Assembly (NCBI RefSeq): GCF_965198245.1
Contig: NZ_OZ240249.1
Span: 2,232,001 to 2,296,000, forward strand
Source of the DNA: Poriferisodalis sp965198245
GTDB taxonomy: Bacteria; Actinomycetota; Acidimicrobiia; Acidimicrobiales; Poriferisodalaceae
Direction: 5' to 3'
DNA length: 64,000 nucleotides
A model generated the notes under the pieces. The model made no database searches, was not told the origin of the DNA, and saw nothing but the letters and a program-made list of their open reading frames with translations. Both the position numbers and the translations under genes were made by a program. Positions 41,323 to 49,769 of this stretch are shown here, one piece after another. Position 1 is the first letter of the stretch. Each line of letters opens with the position of its first letter.

Positions 41323-43736
41323 AGTGTGTCCCGGGCGGTATCGAGCGCAGCAAGCACCGTCTCACCGGTCAGGGGCATCGAGGTCACGCGCACTCCGGTC
41401 GCATCGGCGACGGCATTCGCGATGGCCGATGCAACCGGCAGCATCGCTCCTTCACCCAAGCCCTTCGATCCGAAGGGACCCGGTCCGTGGCCCTGCTCCT
41501 GGGTGATCGAGATGAACTCCGCCGGCAGGTCGCTGGACCGGGGCACGCGGTAGTCGACGAGCCGGCCGTTGGCGAGCACCCCGCCGTCGAAACGCATGGT
41601 CTCGAACAGAGCACCGCCGAGCCCCATGATCGCTGCCCCCTCGTCCTGGCCGCGGCAGGCTCCTTCGTGCAGCACGGCCCCGGCGTCGCCGGAGACGACC
41701 AGACGGTGCACGGTCACCATTCCGGTATCGGCGTCCACCGAAACCTCCGCAGCCCCCCAGCCGTACTCCCACGACACGCACGGTGATTCCAACGGGGCCC
41801 GGCTGTCGCTGGGGGCCTTGAAGAATCCTTCACCGGTGAACTCGTAACCGGTCCCGCCATAGGTACCCATGACGAGCGGGGCAAGCGGTCGGCGGTTCGG
41901 CTCGCCGGTGCCGTCCTGGGGTGCGACGAGCACCATGCCGTCGGTGAAGTCGACACGGGCGACCGGCACCCCCAACGCTGTGGCTGAGAACTGCAGGATG
42001 CGCAGACGAGCAGCTTCGCTGGCCTTCTGCACCGCCTGACCCATCACCGAGATGGACGAGGAGGCATTGGTGCCCTGGTCGAACGGGGTGTGATCGGTGT
42101 CGAGGTCAGACCAATGGACACGCGATCGGGGCACGTCCAGCACACGCGCCGCGACCTCACGCAACGCTGTCTGGGCGCCCTGACCCATCTCGACGGTGCC
42201 GCATTGCACCCACGCATCGCCGCTGGTGGCGACCTTGACCCGAGCTTGCGCCGGCTTGTTGACCCCACCGGAGTCCTTGAAGCCCACTGCCACACCCCGG
42301 CCCCGGCCAGCAGGGCGCGCCTGGTCCATGCCGATGCGGTCGGCTACGAGCTCGAGACCCTCGGCAAGGTCAGAGTCCATGGCCGATTCACCCGGCACGT
42401 AGGCGTCGCCGAGGCCGATGAGGTTGCGGCGGCGCAGCTCGACGGGGTCAAACCCCAGCCGTACCGCGATCATGTCGATCTGGCTCTCGCAGGCGAAGTT
42501 GGCCTGGGTGCCGCCGAACCCGCGGAACGGGCCCGCAGGAGTGGTGTTGGTGAGCACCGCATCGGTGACCGAGCGGATGTGCTGCCACCGGTACGGCCCC
42601 GCGACCCGGTAGCCCGCCTTCTCCGCGACCAAGGGGCTCGCGTCCGCGTAGGCGCCTGCGTCAAGCAGGACCTCGGCGTCGCGGGCTACGAGCGTGCCGT
42701 CGGACATCACGCCGGTCCGCAACCTCAGGCGTGCGTTGTGCTGGCGCATCGTCAAGAAGCCCTCGTCCAACGTGAGGCAGTACCTGACGGGGGCGCCGGC
42801 CTTGCGGGCCAGCAATGCGGCGATCGGCTCGGTCTTGCAGCCGTTCTTGGCGCCGAAGCCGCCGCCTAGGTACCTGACCTGCATGCGCACCCGGTGCTCG
42901 CCGATGCCCAGCAGGCGAGCCATCTCCTTGCGCACCGGGAACGGGTTCTGGCAGCTCGACCAGAGCTCGAGACGGCTGCTGTCAGCTGTGCTGTCGTCGC
43001 CTTCGTCTGTGCTGTCGCCGCTGTCCGCGGCTGGGGCCGACCAGCGGGGTCCGGACCATCGGGCGACCGTCACGAACGGCTCAAGATGCAGGTGCTGCTG
43101 CCGGCCGTCGAAGCCGAACACGTCGACGAAGATGTGGTCGCAGCGATCGAAGACCGCTGGGTCGCCGGTCTCGTAGGCAAAGCGGTAGCAGACGTTCGGC
43201 TTGGGCCGGGTGCCGCCGCTGGCGCCTTGGCCGTAGATGGGAGCCATGGCCAGCGGCGCTTCGGGGAACAACTCTGGCGCGCCATCGGCCAGAGCGGCAT
43301 CGAAGTCGGCCACGGTCGGCAGCGGCTCGTAGTCGACTTGTACGAGCGACAGGGCCCGCGCCGCGTCGAGCTCGGTGTCCGCTGCGATCGCGACGACGGC
43401 GTCGCCCATGTAGCGCACCCGGTCGAGCGCCAGGATCGGCTGGTCCTTCACGAAGTAGCCGTAGCTGTGCGAGGCCACCAGTGGCCCGGCCACAGGGCGG
43501 TGCTGCAGGTCGTCGCCAGCCCAACGTTCTCGAAGCTCAGTGTCGAGCAGGTCCCGCCGTGTCAGGACGGCCCGAACACCGGGGGCCTGCTCGGCCGCGA
43601 CGGTGTCGATGCGGGTGACGAGCGCATGTGGGTGGGGCGAGCGCAGCACCTTGGCGTGCAGCATACCGCCGAGCGCGACATCGACCGCGTACGAAGCGGT
43701 GCCGGACGTCTTCGCCGCGGCGTCTGAGCGCGTCAT
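41319..43736 (-). CDS. Molybdenum hydroxylase large subunit (CoxL/xanthine dehydrogenase family)
   Basis: The product is 805 aa from the ATG at 43736, which overlaps the CoxMS stop as ATGA. The open frame continues upstream only as a shadow. Mo-cofactor features include GGFGAKNGCK (about residue 290), AGPFRGFGGTQANFACE, VQCGTVEMGQGAQTALREVAAR and the C-terminal GLGEGAMLPVASAIANA, whose Glu is the catalytic base in this family. There is no CSFR-type selenocysteine/Cu loop of true CO dehydrogenase, so it is more likely a hydroxylase of N-heterocycles, aldehydes or similar compounds. It works with the FAD and 2Fe-2S domains encoded just upstream. Confidence 0.92.
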   Translation of the reverse strand: MTRSDAAAKTSGTASYAVDVALGGMLHAKVLRSPHPHALVTRIDTVAAEQAPGVRAVLTRRDLLDTELRERWAGDDLQHRPVAGPLVASHSYGYFVKDQPILALDRVRYMGDAVVAIAADTELDAARALSLVQVDYEPLPTVADFDAALADGAPELFPEAPLAMAPIYGQGASGGTRPKPNVCYRFAYETGDPAVFDRCDHIFVDVFGFDGRQQHLHLEPFVTVARWSGPRWSAPAADSGDSTDEGDDSTADSSRLELWSSCQNPFPVRKEMARLLGIGEHRVRMQVRYLGGGFGAKNGCKTEPIAALLARKAGAPVRYCLTLDEGFLTMRQHNARLRLRTGVMSDGTLVARDAEVLLDAGAYADASPLVAEKAGYRVAGPYRWQHIRSVTDAVLTNTTPAGPFRGFGGTQANFACESQIDMIAVRLGFDPVELRRRNLIGLGDAYVPGESAMDSDLAEGLELVADRIGMDQARPAGRGRGVAVGFKDSGGVNKPAQARVKVATSGDAWVQCGTVEMGQGAQTALREVAARVLDVPRSRVHWSDLDTDHTPFDQGTNASSSISVMGQAVQKASEAARLRILQFSATALGVPVARVDFTDGMVLVAPQDGTGEPNRRPLAPLVMGTYGGTGYEFTGEGFFKAPSDSRAPLESPCVSWEYGWGAAEVSVDADTGMVTVHRLVVSGDAGAVLHEGACRGQDEGAAIMGLGGALFETMRFDGGVLANGRLVDYRVPRSSDLPAEFISITQEQGHGPGPFGSKGLGEGAMLPVASAIANAVADATGVRVTSMPLTGETVLAALDTARDTL

Positions 43737-45334
43737 GGTGCACCGTCTTGCATCGGGCTGCTGGGGGAGCGCAGTGCAGCTGAGGCTGCCTCCACCGCCT
43801 CGATGACCATGAGGTAGCCGGTACAACGACACACGTTCGAATCGAGCCAGTCGCAGATGGTTGTGCGGTCGGGGTCCCGATGGCGGGCCAGCAAGGCGCT
43901 CGCGGTGAGGATCAGACCTGGCGTGCAGTAGCCGCACTGGAAGGCGCTGAACTCGGCGAAGGCTCGCTGGACCTCGGGCAGCGCGGCCGCAGGGCCGGTC
44001 GTCAGGTCGCCTGCCGTTGTCATGTGGCCCGATTCGATCGTGAGCACGTCGCGACCGTCGGATTGCCACGCGAACGTGGAACACGAAGCTGTGGGTTCGC
44101 CATCGACGAGCACGGTGCAGGCACCGCAGACGGCCTGATCACATCCGACGCGAGTGCCGCCGAGTCCAGCGCGTGATCGGATGGTGTCAACCAGCATCTC
44201 CGACGCCGGGGCGGACGCGCTGAACGGTTCCCCATTGAGCCGCAGCTCGATGTCCACTAAGAGGCCGCGCGGATAGGTGACGTCTCGGAAAGTTGCTGTC
44301 ACGCCTTCTTTGCGCAATTTTGCCGTCTGTGGCGGCATTTCTGCGCAAAGTCCAGGCCGTCGGGGCTGCCGGGCATCGCCGCCTATCCGCTGAGGCTCTG
44401 AGTCGTCCGGCAGGGATGCTGCTGGGGGCCCGGTAGATACGACGGCTTCCCTGCGCGAGGCATCAGGCGGGTACGCGCCATCACTGCCAAGGCCGCCATC
44501 ATTCATCGCACCTGCTGCATGGAGCTCCAGGCAACGGCCGACGAGCACGTCGATGACACGGCGCCGGTACGCAGTCGAAGCGAAGACGTCATCGGTCGGG
44601 TCGGGCAGCGCGCCGAGCAAAGCGCGTGCGGCAGCGGCGTCCGCGGCGCCGCTGGGCAGCACCTCGACCTCGGGATAGGCGCAACCGATCGCTATGTGGT
44701 TGTCGCCGACAGCCACAGAAGCGACTGGCTTCAGCGATCGCTCATAGACGACATAGCCGGCAAGCGGCACCTCGCAGCCGACGAGCAGGCGATCGTGTGG
44801 CCGGTCCGCCACAGCGCAGCGCCGCCCAGAGCCATCGGGTTCCATGAAGATCAGCTCGGCACCGGCGGCAGCCAGGATCGGCGCTGCGTCGTAGCCAGAG
44901 TCGAACGCCATGAGGTTGCCCCCCAGCGTCCCGGCGGATCGGATGCGCACGTTGCCGATAGTCCGCCATGCATCAGCGAGGTCCGGCCGCACCGTCCGTA
45001 CGAGTCGGTCGGTTTCGATCCGGGCGTGGGTGACAGCCGCGCCGATGAACAGCACGCCGTCTCCCAGCGAGATCTCGTCGAGCACCTCGAGCCCGCTGGG
45101 AGAACTTCGTCCGGGCTTGCACAGCGGGACGAGGGCGGGTGCCACTTCGCCATTGCGAAGCCGTTGCGCAACGTCGATACCGCCCGCGTGCGCCCATGCA
45201 CCGGCGGCGATCATCGAAGCGGCGTCCGCCAGCGAGCCAGGTCGGTACAACGCGAACGGCTCGATGCCCAGGTGGCTTCGGGAGATCAGCCCGTCCGGTG
45301 CCGCGTGCTGAGCGGGGTCGGTCTCGACACTCAT
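43733..45334 (-). CDS. Fused FAD-binding (CoxM) and [2Fe-2S] (CoxS) subunit of molybdenum hydroxylase
   Basis: The product is 533 aa from the ATG at 45334. Residues 1 to about 290 are the FAD-binding M domain (AHAGGIDVAQRL, SAGTLGGNLMAFDSGYDAAP). Residues about 360-533 are the S domain with both clusters: CDQAVCGACTVLVDG plus a distal Cys, and CGYCTPG...NVCRCTGY. M and S are normally separate genes. Here the linker (about residues 311-358) is translated MITE-like repeat copy 2, and no stop intervenes. A GTG at 44257 could still start S independently. The fusion may therefore be genuine or partial. Confidence 0.85.
   Translation of the reverse strand: MSVETDPAQHAAPDGLISRSHLGIEPFALYRPGSLADAASMIAAGAWAHAGGIDVAQRLRNGEVAPALVPLCKPGRSSPSGLEVLDEISLGDGVLFIGAAVTHARIETDRLVRTVRPDLADAWRTIGNVRIRSAGTLGGNLMAFDSGYDAAPILAAAGAELIFMEPDGSGRRCAVADRPHDRLLVGCEVPLAGYVVYERSLKPVASVAVGDNHIAIGCAYPEVEVLPSGAADAAAARALLGALPDPTDDVFASTAYRRRVIDVLVGRCLELHAAGAMNDGGLGSDGAYPPDASRREAVVSTGPPAASLPDDSEPQRIGGDARQPRRPGLCAEMPPQTAKLRKEGVTATFRDVTYPRGLLVDIELRLNGEPFSASAPASEMLVDTIRSRAGLGGTRVGCDQAVCGACTVLVDGEPTASCSTFAWQSDGRDVLTIESGHMTTAGDLTTGPAAALPEVQRAFAEFSAFQCGYCTPGLILTASALLARHRDPDRTTICDWLDSNVCRCTGYLMVIEAVEAASAALRSPSSPMQDGAP
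44261..44398 (-). repeat. MITE-like palindromic element, copy 2, inside an open reading frame
   Basis: The core runs 44269-44390 with ends GCGGATAGGTGACG and CGCCGCCTATCCGC. The internal hairpin at 44308-44350 has arms CTTTGCGCA/TGCGCAAAG. Compared with copy 3 (CTTTGTGCA/TGCACAAAG) both arms changed together, so pairing has been maintained. On the minus strand it is translated as part of the CoxM-CoxS linker, including LCAEMPPQTAKLRKEG. Confidence 0.82.
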
Positions 45335-45359
45335 GTCTGGACGCCGCTCATTTCGGGAC

Positions 45360-47123
45360 TCATGGCCCGGCTGTCGTCGGCATCTCGACGGGCGGGACGA
45401 ACGGGACCGGCATCGGCCCCAGCGCATCACAGTCCACACGGATCATCTGCGGGCATCCCGCGGCCGTCGCGGTCTCGAATGCGCTGGCGAACTCTGCGGG
45501 CGTCGACACATCGAGGAAGCCGAAGTCGAACGCAGATGCTGTCGCGGCCAGATCTGGGGTGACCAGGTCCACTCCGGAGCGACGACCGAGGTGCCGGTCT
45601 TGGGTATTGCGCAGCACCCCGTACCCGCCGTCGTCGAAGACCACAACGGTGACGGGCAGCTGCTCTTGGGCCAGCGTGGCCAGTTCGCCGAGCTGAGGGA
45701 CGAGACCGCCGTCGCCGACCATCACCATGGTCGGTTCATCGGCACGGGCAACGGCGGCACCGATCGACATCCCGACCGCCTGTCCGATGCCGCCTCCCCG
45801 GGGGACCACGTTGGTGGATGGGTCGATCACTGGCAGCAGGCGATTGCCCCACGAGCTGTTGGGGATGGTGATGTCGCGCACACGGGGTGAACGGTCGCTG
45901 AGCACGCCCGCCATGATGTCGCAGATCGTTGCGTATGGCCCGATATCTCGTCGCAGCTGGGCTCGGCACTGCTCACGGGCGGCAGTGATGCTCTCGTGCC
46001 ATTCCGGCTGCAGGGCACAGCGGCGATCGGAGAGCCGCTCGACGAGCGAGGCGACCAACGTGCGGGCATCGCCCACGATCCCGACTTCTGCGGGGTAGGC
46101 GCGACCGATCGCTGCCGGGTCGATGTCAATCTGGATGTGCGCGGCGGGCAGGGCCAGCCGGTAGCTGCGGGTCTCGTTCGAGCGGAAATGCGTGCCGATC
46201 GAGATGAGCACGTCGGCTTGTGCGAGCAACTCGGCACCGGTCGCAGATGCTGCGAAGTTGCCGATGACGCGGTCGTCGGTCTCGGGCACGACACCGCGCC
46301 CTGCGTTCGAGGTGATCAAGCCAGCGCCGGTGCAGCGCAACAGATCGTCGATCGCAACGGTGCAGCCGGTGGCACCGCCTCCTGCCCACACCAAGGGTCG
46401 TTCCGCTGCGAGGATGAGCTCGGCAGCCCGGTCCAACACAGCATCGTCCGGTTTGGTCGCGACACCAAGGTTCGTCGAGTCATGATGCGCAGCTGCGCCA
46501 CTGGAGCCGCTGACAAGTGCGGCTGCTTCGATGGGCTCGGGCCCACCGCCGGTGTTGTCCAAGCCAAGACTCGTGGGAGCGTCATCGGGGAGATGGTCCC
46601 AGAGGGCTGGCTCGGTGTATTGCAGATCGATCGGCCACTCCAGGCTGACCGGGCCGCGTGGGTGGGTGCCCAGCCTCCGGGCTGCCCGGGAGAAATCGGC
46701 CGACGGTGCCGTCGCGACCGTTGCCGCCCAGACCGAGCACGACCGCAGCATCCCCAGCTGGTCGCGGGTCTCGTGAATGACTCCGCGGCCTGCGCCGAGA
46801 TGCTCGCTGGGAATCTGGCCCGTCACATGCAGCACCGGCGAGCCAGCCGAGAGCGCCTCCACCAGTGCTCCCGCAGCATTCGCTGCGCCGGTACCGGTCG
46901 ACGTCACCGCGCAGCCGGGTGTGCCGCGCACCCGGGCGTAGCCGTCGGCTGCGTTCACCGAGGCCGCCTCGCTGCGGGTGGGCACCCATCGCAGCTGATG
47001 CGTCAGGGCATCGACCAGCGGGAGGTTGTGGACGCTCACCACCCCGAAGGCAGTGTCGATGCCGAGCGATCCCAGCACCTCGACGAGCAGATCGCCACCG
47101 TTTCGCGGCAAGGCCCCGTTCAT
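45360..47123 (-). CDS. Thiamine-diphosphate-dependent enzyme (acetolactate synthase / benzoylformate decarboxylase family)
   Basis: The product is 587 aa, the usual length. The N-terminal Pyr domain has the activating Glu in TRSEAASVNAADGYARV (about residue 51). The middle domain carries a possible cofactor-binding pattern. The C-terminal PP domain has GDGGLVPQLGELATLAQ...DDGGYGVLRN, the ThDP/Mg motif. Either 2-oxoacid decarboxylation or carboligation is possible. The ATG overlaps the SDR stop (ATGA). Its place between a ring-oxidising set and an SDR suggests it handles a 2-oxoacid or acyloin intermediate. Confidence 0.9.
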   Translation of the reverse strand: MNGALPRNGGDLLVEVLGSLGIDTAFGVVSVHNLPLVDALTHQLRWVPTRSEAASVNAADGYARVRGTPGCAVTSTGTGAANAAGALVEALSAGSPVLHVTGQIPSEHLGAGRGVIHETRDQLGMLRSCSVWAATVATAPSADFSRAARRLGTHPRGPVSLEWPIDLQYTEPALWDHLPDDAPTSLGLDNTGGGPEPIEAAALVSGSSGAAAHHDSTNLGVATKPDDAVLDRAAELILAAERPLVWAGGGATGCTVAIDDLLRCTGAGLITSNAGRGVVPETDDRVIGNFAASATGAELLAQADVLISIGTHFRSNETRSYRLALPAAHIQIDIDPAAIGRAYPAEVGIVGDARTLVASLVERLSDRRCALQPEWHESITAAREQCRAQLRRDIGPYATICDIMAGVLSDRSPRVRDITIPNSSWGNRLLPVIDPSTNVVPRGGGIGQAVGMSIGAAVARADEPTMVMVGDGGLVPQLGELATLAQEQLPVTVVVFDDGGYGVLRNTQDRHLGRRSGVDLVTPDLAATASAFDFGFLDVSTPAEFASAFETATAAGCPQMIRVDCDALGPMPVPFVPPVEMPTTAGP

Positions 47124-47869
47124 GGCATCACGAAGCCGCCGTCCACCACGATGGTCTGCCCGGTGATGTAGGCGGCCGCGTCACAGAGCAGGAACACCAC
47201 GGCGCCTGTGACGTCGTCTGGTTGCTGGGGTCGGCTGATCGCTCGGTTCTGGGCGTACAGCGCGTGGCGTTCAGCCGGGATCTCTTCTGCGGACGGTCCT
47301 TCGGTTAGCCCCGGCGCCACGGCGTTGACGGTGATGCCGTGGTCGCCCAGCTCGCGTGCCATGGCCCGCGTCAGCGCGATGAGCGCTCCCTTCGAAGCGA
47401 CGTAGTGCGCCAGCCGGGGCGAGCCGTACAGCGCAGCGTCCGAGGCGATGTTGACGATCCGGCCTTCGCCCGCTGCCAGCAGCTGCGGCGCAAACGCTCG
47501 ACTCACGAGCCACGGCCCTCGGGCATTGATGGTGTGGATCCGATCCCACTCCTCAGGGGTGATATCCCAAAAGGTCTTGCCTCCCACGGCATCGGCGAGA
47601 CCGGCGTTGTTCACGAGACCCCAGATGGGTCCCATTACGCCAAGACGTTGGGCCAACTCGCTGACCGACGCCGGGTCGCTCACGTCCACAGGAGAGAACT
47701 CGGCCGATCCGCCTGCGTCGGTGATGTTGCTGACGACTTGCTCGCCGCGCTCGGGAAACAACTCTGCTACCACGACGTGCCCCCCGAAGCCGGCGATCGC
47801 ATGCGCCATCGCCTCGCCGAGCCCGCGCCCGGCGCCCGTGACGACGACGCGGCGGCCGTCCAGGTTCAT
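47120..47869 (-). CDS. SDR-family oxidoreductase of catabolic operon
   Basis: The product is 249 aa from the ATG at 47869 (MNLDGRRVVVTGAGRGLG); the frame stays open to 47902. The Rossmann motif is TGAGRGLG, followed by NNAGLAD, SDAALYGSPRLAHYVASKGAL (Ser, Tyr, Lys) and the C-terminal ITGQTIVVDGGFVMP. This is a FabG-like dehydrogenase fold. It overlaps the downstream TPP-enzyme start by 4 nt. An alcohol or dihydrodiol dehydrogenase role fits the operon but is not shown by the sequence. Confidence 0.9.
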   Translation of the reverse strand: MNLDGRRVVVTGAGRGLGEAMAHAIAGFGGHVVVAELFPERGEQVVSNITDAGGSAEFSPVDVSDPASVSELAQRLGVMGPIWGLVNNAGLADAVGGKTFWDITPEEWDRIHTINARGPWLVSRAFAPQLLAAGEGRIVNIASDAALYGSPRLAHYVASKGALIALTRAMARELGDHGITVNAVAPGLTEGPSAEEIPAERHALYAQNRAISRPQQPDDVTGAVVFLLCDAAAYITGQTIVVDGGFVMP

Positions 47870-48005
47870 AACGGAGCCGGTCGTGCGAGCGGCGCCAAGC
47901 ATGCGCGGACTGGTGAGCCCTCCTGGCGCGCTGCCTGTCGTTTCCCGCTCTTGTTCGCTCCGCTCACGGGCCGCGAGGGCCGCGGCTTCGCCATTCGGCT
48001 CAGCC

Positions 48006-48533
48006 TCAGTCCCGCGTGATTCCCGCCATGGGCGAGTGCGGGGGATAGGTGGGCAACTGAGGCTTCGACGCTCCCAGCATCACCACGAACAGTGCGTCGG
48101 TGTCACCGACATTGCGCAACGAGCGCGCGGTGCCGGCTGGGATCTTGATGAGGTCGCGGTAGCCGAGCAGCCGGGTGGCCGACCCGTCGCCATCGTAAAT
48201 CGTGATCTCGAGTTCGCCTTCGAGCACGAAGAACGCCTCCTCGACGTCGTGGTGAGTGTGCTCGGGGCCTTCAGCTCCCGGCGGCAGCAGCATGTTGGAG
48301 AACGTGAAGTGCTCCGCGGCCAGTGCCCGATCGTCGCCCTCGTGATTGCCGGTGCCGCCCGAGCCGATGTAGCGGATCTGGGCACGCCGGTACTGCGGGC
48401 CGGCCTTGGTCTGGAACGCGAGAGTGTCCCAGTCCTCCCGCCGGGTGCCGCGCATGGCGCACATGGAGTCGATACGGGCCTCGAGGTCGGCAGCTTCTGC
48501 TGTCTCAACCGGGTCGGCAGCGGTCTGGCTCAT
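48006..48533 (-). CDS. Cupin-domain protein
   Basis: The product is 175 aa. AGGA lies upstream of the ATG. A single cupin barrel has metal-ligand motif EHTHHDVEEAFFVLEGELE (about residue 97) and a second motif around PAGTARSLRNVGDTDALFVVML. Such small cupins can be dioxygenases, isomerases or sensors. It sits between the Rieske oxygenase and the SDR in the operon and may act on a ring-oxidation product. Confidence 0.85.
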   Translation of the reverse strand: MSQTAADPVETAEAADLEARIDSMCAMRGTRREDWDTLAFQTKAGPQYRRAQIRYIGSGGTGNHEGDDRALAAEHFTFSNMLLPPGAEGPEHTHHDVEEAFFVLEGELEITIYDGDGSATRLLGYRDLIKIPAGTARSLRNVGDTDALFVVMLGASKPQLPTYPPHSPMAGITRD

Positions 48534-48589
48534 CGTTGGTGTCCTGTGGTGGTTGACGGTCGACGGGTGCGGCGGTCGGTGGGTGCGAG

Positions 48590-49762
48590 TCAGTCTGCGA
48601 GGGCGATGGGGGTCGGTGACAGCTCAGGTGCGAGCCCGAATCGCTCCCGTTGCGCCTCGAACTCGCTCTCGAACGCCCGACGCAAGTGCACCACAGGCCG
48701 GTCCGCTTGCGCCAGATGCTCGTCGCGCCTCGCCTCATCAGTCGTGCGCAGGCTCTCCAGCATCTCCTTGTCCTGGTTGAGCACGTGCAGGTGTGTGCCT
48801 CGCAGGCGCAGCCGGTAGAGCGTCCGCCAGATCCGACGTTCACGTCCGGTGACCTCACGGAAACGCGGGAAGTGCACGAGCGTCGCGGCATTGTCGCGTG
48901 GCGTCAGGAACCCCAGTATCCGCAGCGGCGGACCGGGCCCGGCGCTGCGAGGCAGCGGGATGTCGAGTCGCACGTATGCCAGCGAGCCCGTGTGGATGTC
49001 GATCCAGTCGAAGTTCGTCCCGGCCTGGTCGCGGCGCCGTACCTCGAAGCCGTCGTCGTGATCGTCAACCATGACACGGTCATGGGTGATGCCCTCGTTC
49101 AGCGTGATCGAGCTCGCATGCAGGAACGGGGCATGCATGAGGTCCACGAGGTTCTCGAGCGCCAGCATCCAGTTCGCACCCCACTCGACGGTCTCGGGGA
49201 ACGTCGAATAGCGATCGTCGGTGAATTCGGCCGGCAGGCGGAGCGCCGCCGGCGACGACTCGCCGATCCAGGCCCACAGGTAGCCGGCCTCTTCGGTGAC
49301 CGGGTAGGTCACGCTTACCTTGGTGCGCTCAGCCAGCGAACATGCTCCGCCCTGAGAGGGCACCGAGGTGCACTGGCCACTCCCGTCGAAGCGCCAATGG
49401 TGATAACCGCACCGCAGTTCGTCGCCCACGACATCGCCGATCGAGAGCCTGGCTCCCCGGTGCGGGCACAGGTCAGCCATGAGGTGGGGCGCTCGGGAAC
49501 CGTCGCGCCACAGCACCAGGTCTTCGCCCAGCAAGCGGGTGGCCACCGGCTCGTCGAGTACCAACTCGGCAGTGCCCAGCAGGTACCAGCGGTCTCGGAG
49601 CCCGAGCCGCGGGTCGCCCTTGGGCAGCTCAGCCAGCGGTGGCCATCCGGGCGGGCGCCGGGCGATCTGCCGGTTCCCGATGCCCGTGTGCTGCGCCACA
49701 CGCGCTCGCACGCGCCCGACCAGCGCTCGAGCCGTGTGCTCCAGCGTCGGACGGGCAGGCAT
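48590..49762 (-). CDS. Rieske [2Fe-2S] oxygenase (vanillate O-demethylase/ketosteroid-hydroxylase type)
   Basis: The product is 390 aa. The Rieske ligands are CPHRG and CGYHHW (about residues 98-121). The catalytic iron site is ENLVDLMHAPFLH, with Asp, His and His in the order of the monooxygenase-type oxygenases. It lacks a beta subunit, unlike the pair at the left end, and resembles homotrimeric demethylase/hydroxylase enzymes. It starts 7 bp after the LLM monooxygenase stop, so they are co-transcribed. No dedicated reductase is in the operon. Confidence 0.9.
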   Translation of the reverse strand: MPARPTLEHTARALVGRVRARVAQHTGIGNRQIARRPPGWPPLAELPKGDPRLGLRDRWYLLGTAELVLDEPVATRLLGEDLVLWRDGSRAPHLMADLCPHRGARLSIGDVVGDELRCGYHHWRFDGSGQCTSVPSQGGACSLAERTKVSVTYPVTEEAGYLWAWIGESSPAALRLPAEFTDDRYSTFPETVEWGANWMLALENLVDLMHAPFLHASSITLNEGITHDRVMVDDHDDGFEVRRRDQAGTNFDWIDIHTGSLAYVRLDIPLPRSAGPGPPLRILGFLTPRDNAATLVHFPRFREVTGRERRIWRTLYRLRLRGTHLHVLNQDKEMLESLRTTDEARRDEHLAQADRPVVHLRRAFESEFEAQRERFGLAPELSPTPIALAD

Positions 49763-49769
49763 CGGCGCC

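Noticed and set aside
43737..44084. Upstream extension of the CoxL open frame
   Set aside because: The extension overlaps the Fe-S domain of CoxMS in another frame and has no family sequence; the ATG at 43736 with ATGA overlap is the proper start.
45996..47171. A 391-codon plus-strand frame opposite the ThDP enzyme
   Set aside because: It is a shadow frame, Arg/Gly-rich, and the sense strand has both ThDP motifs.
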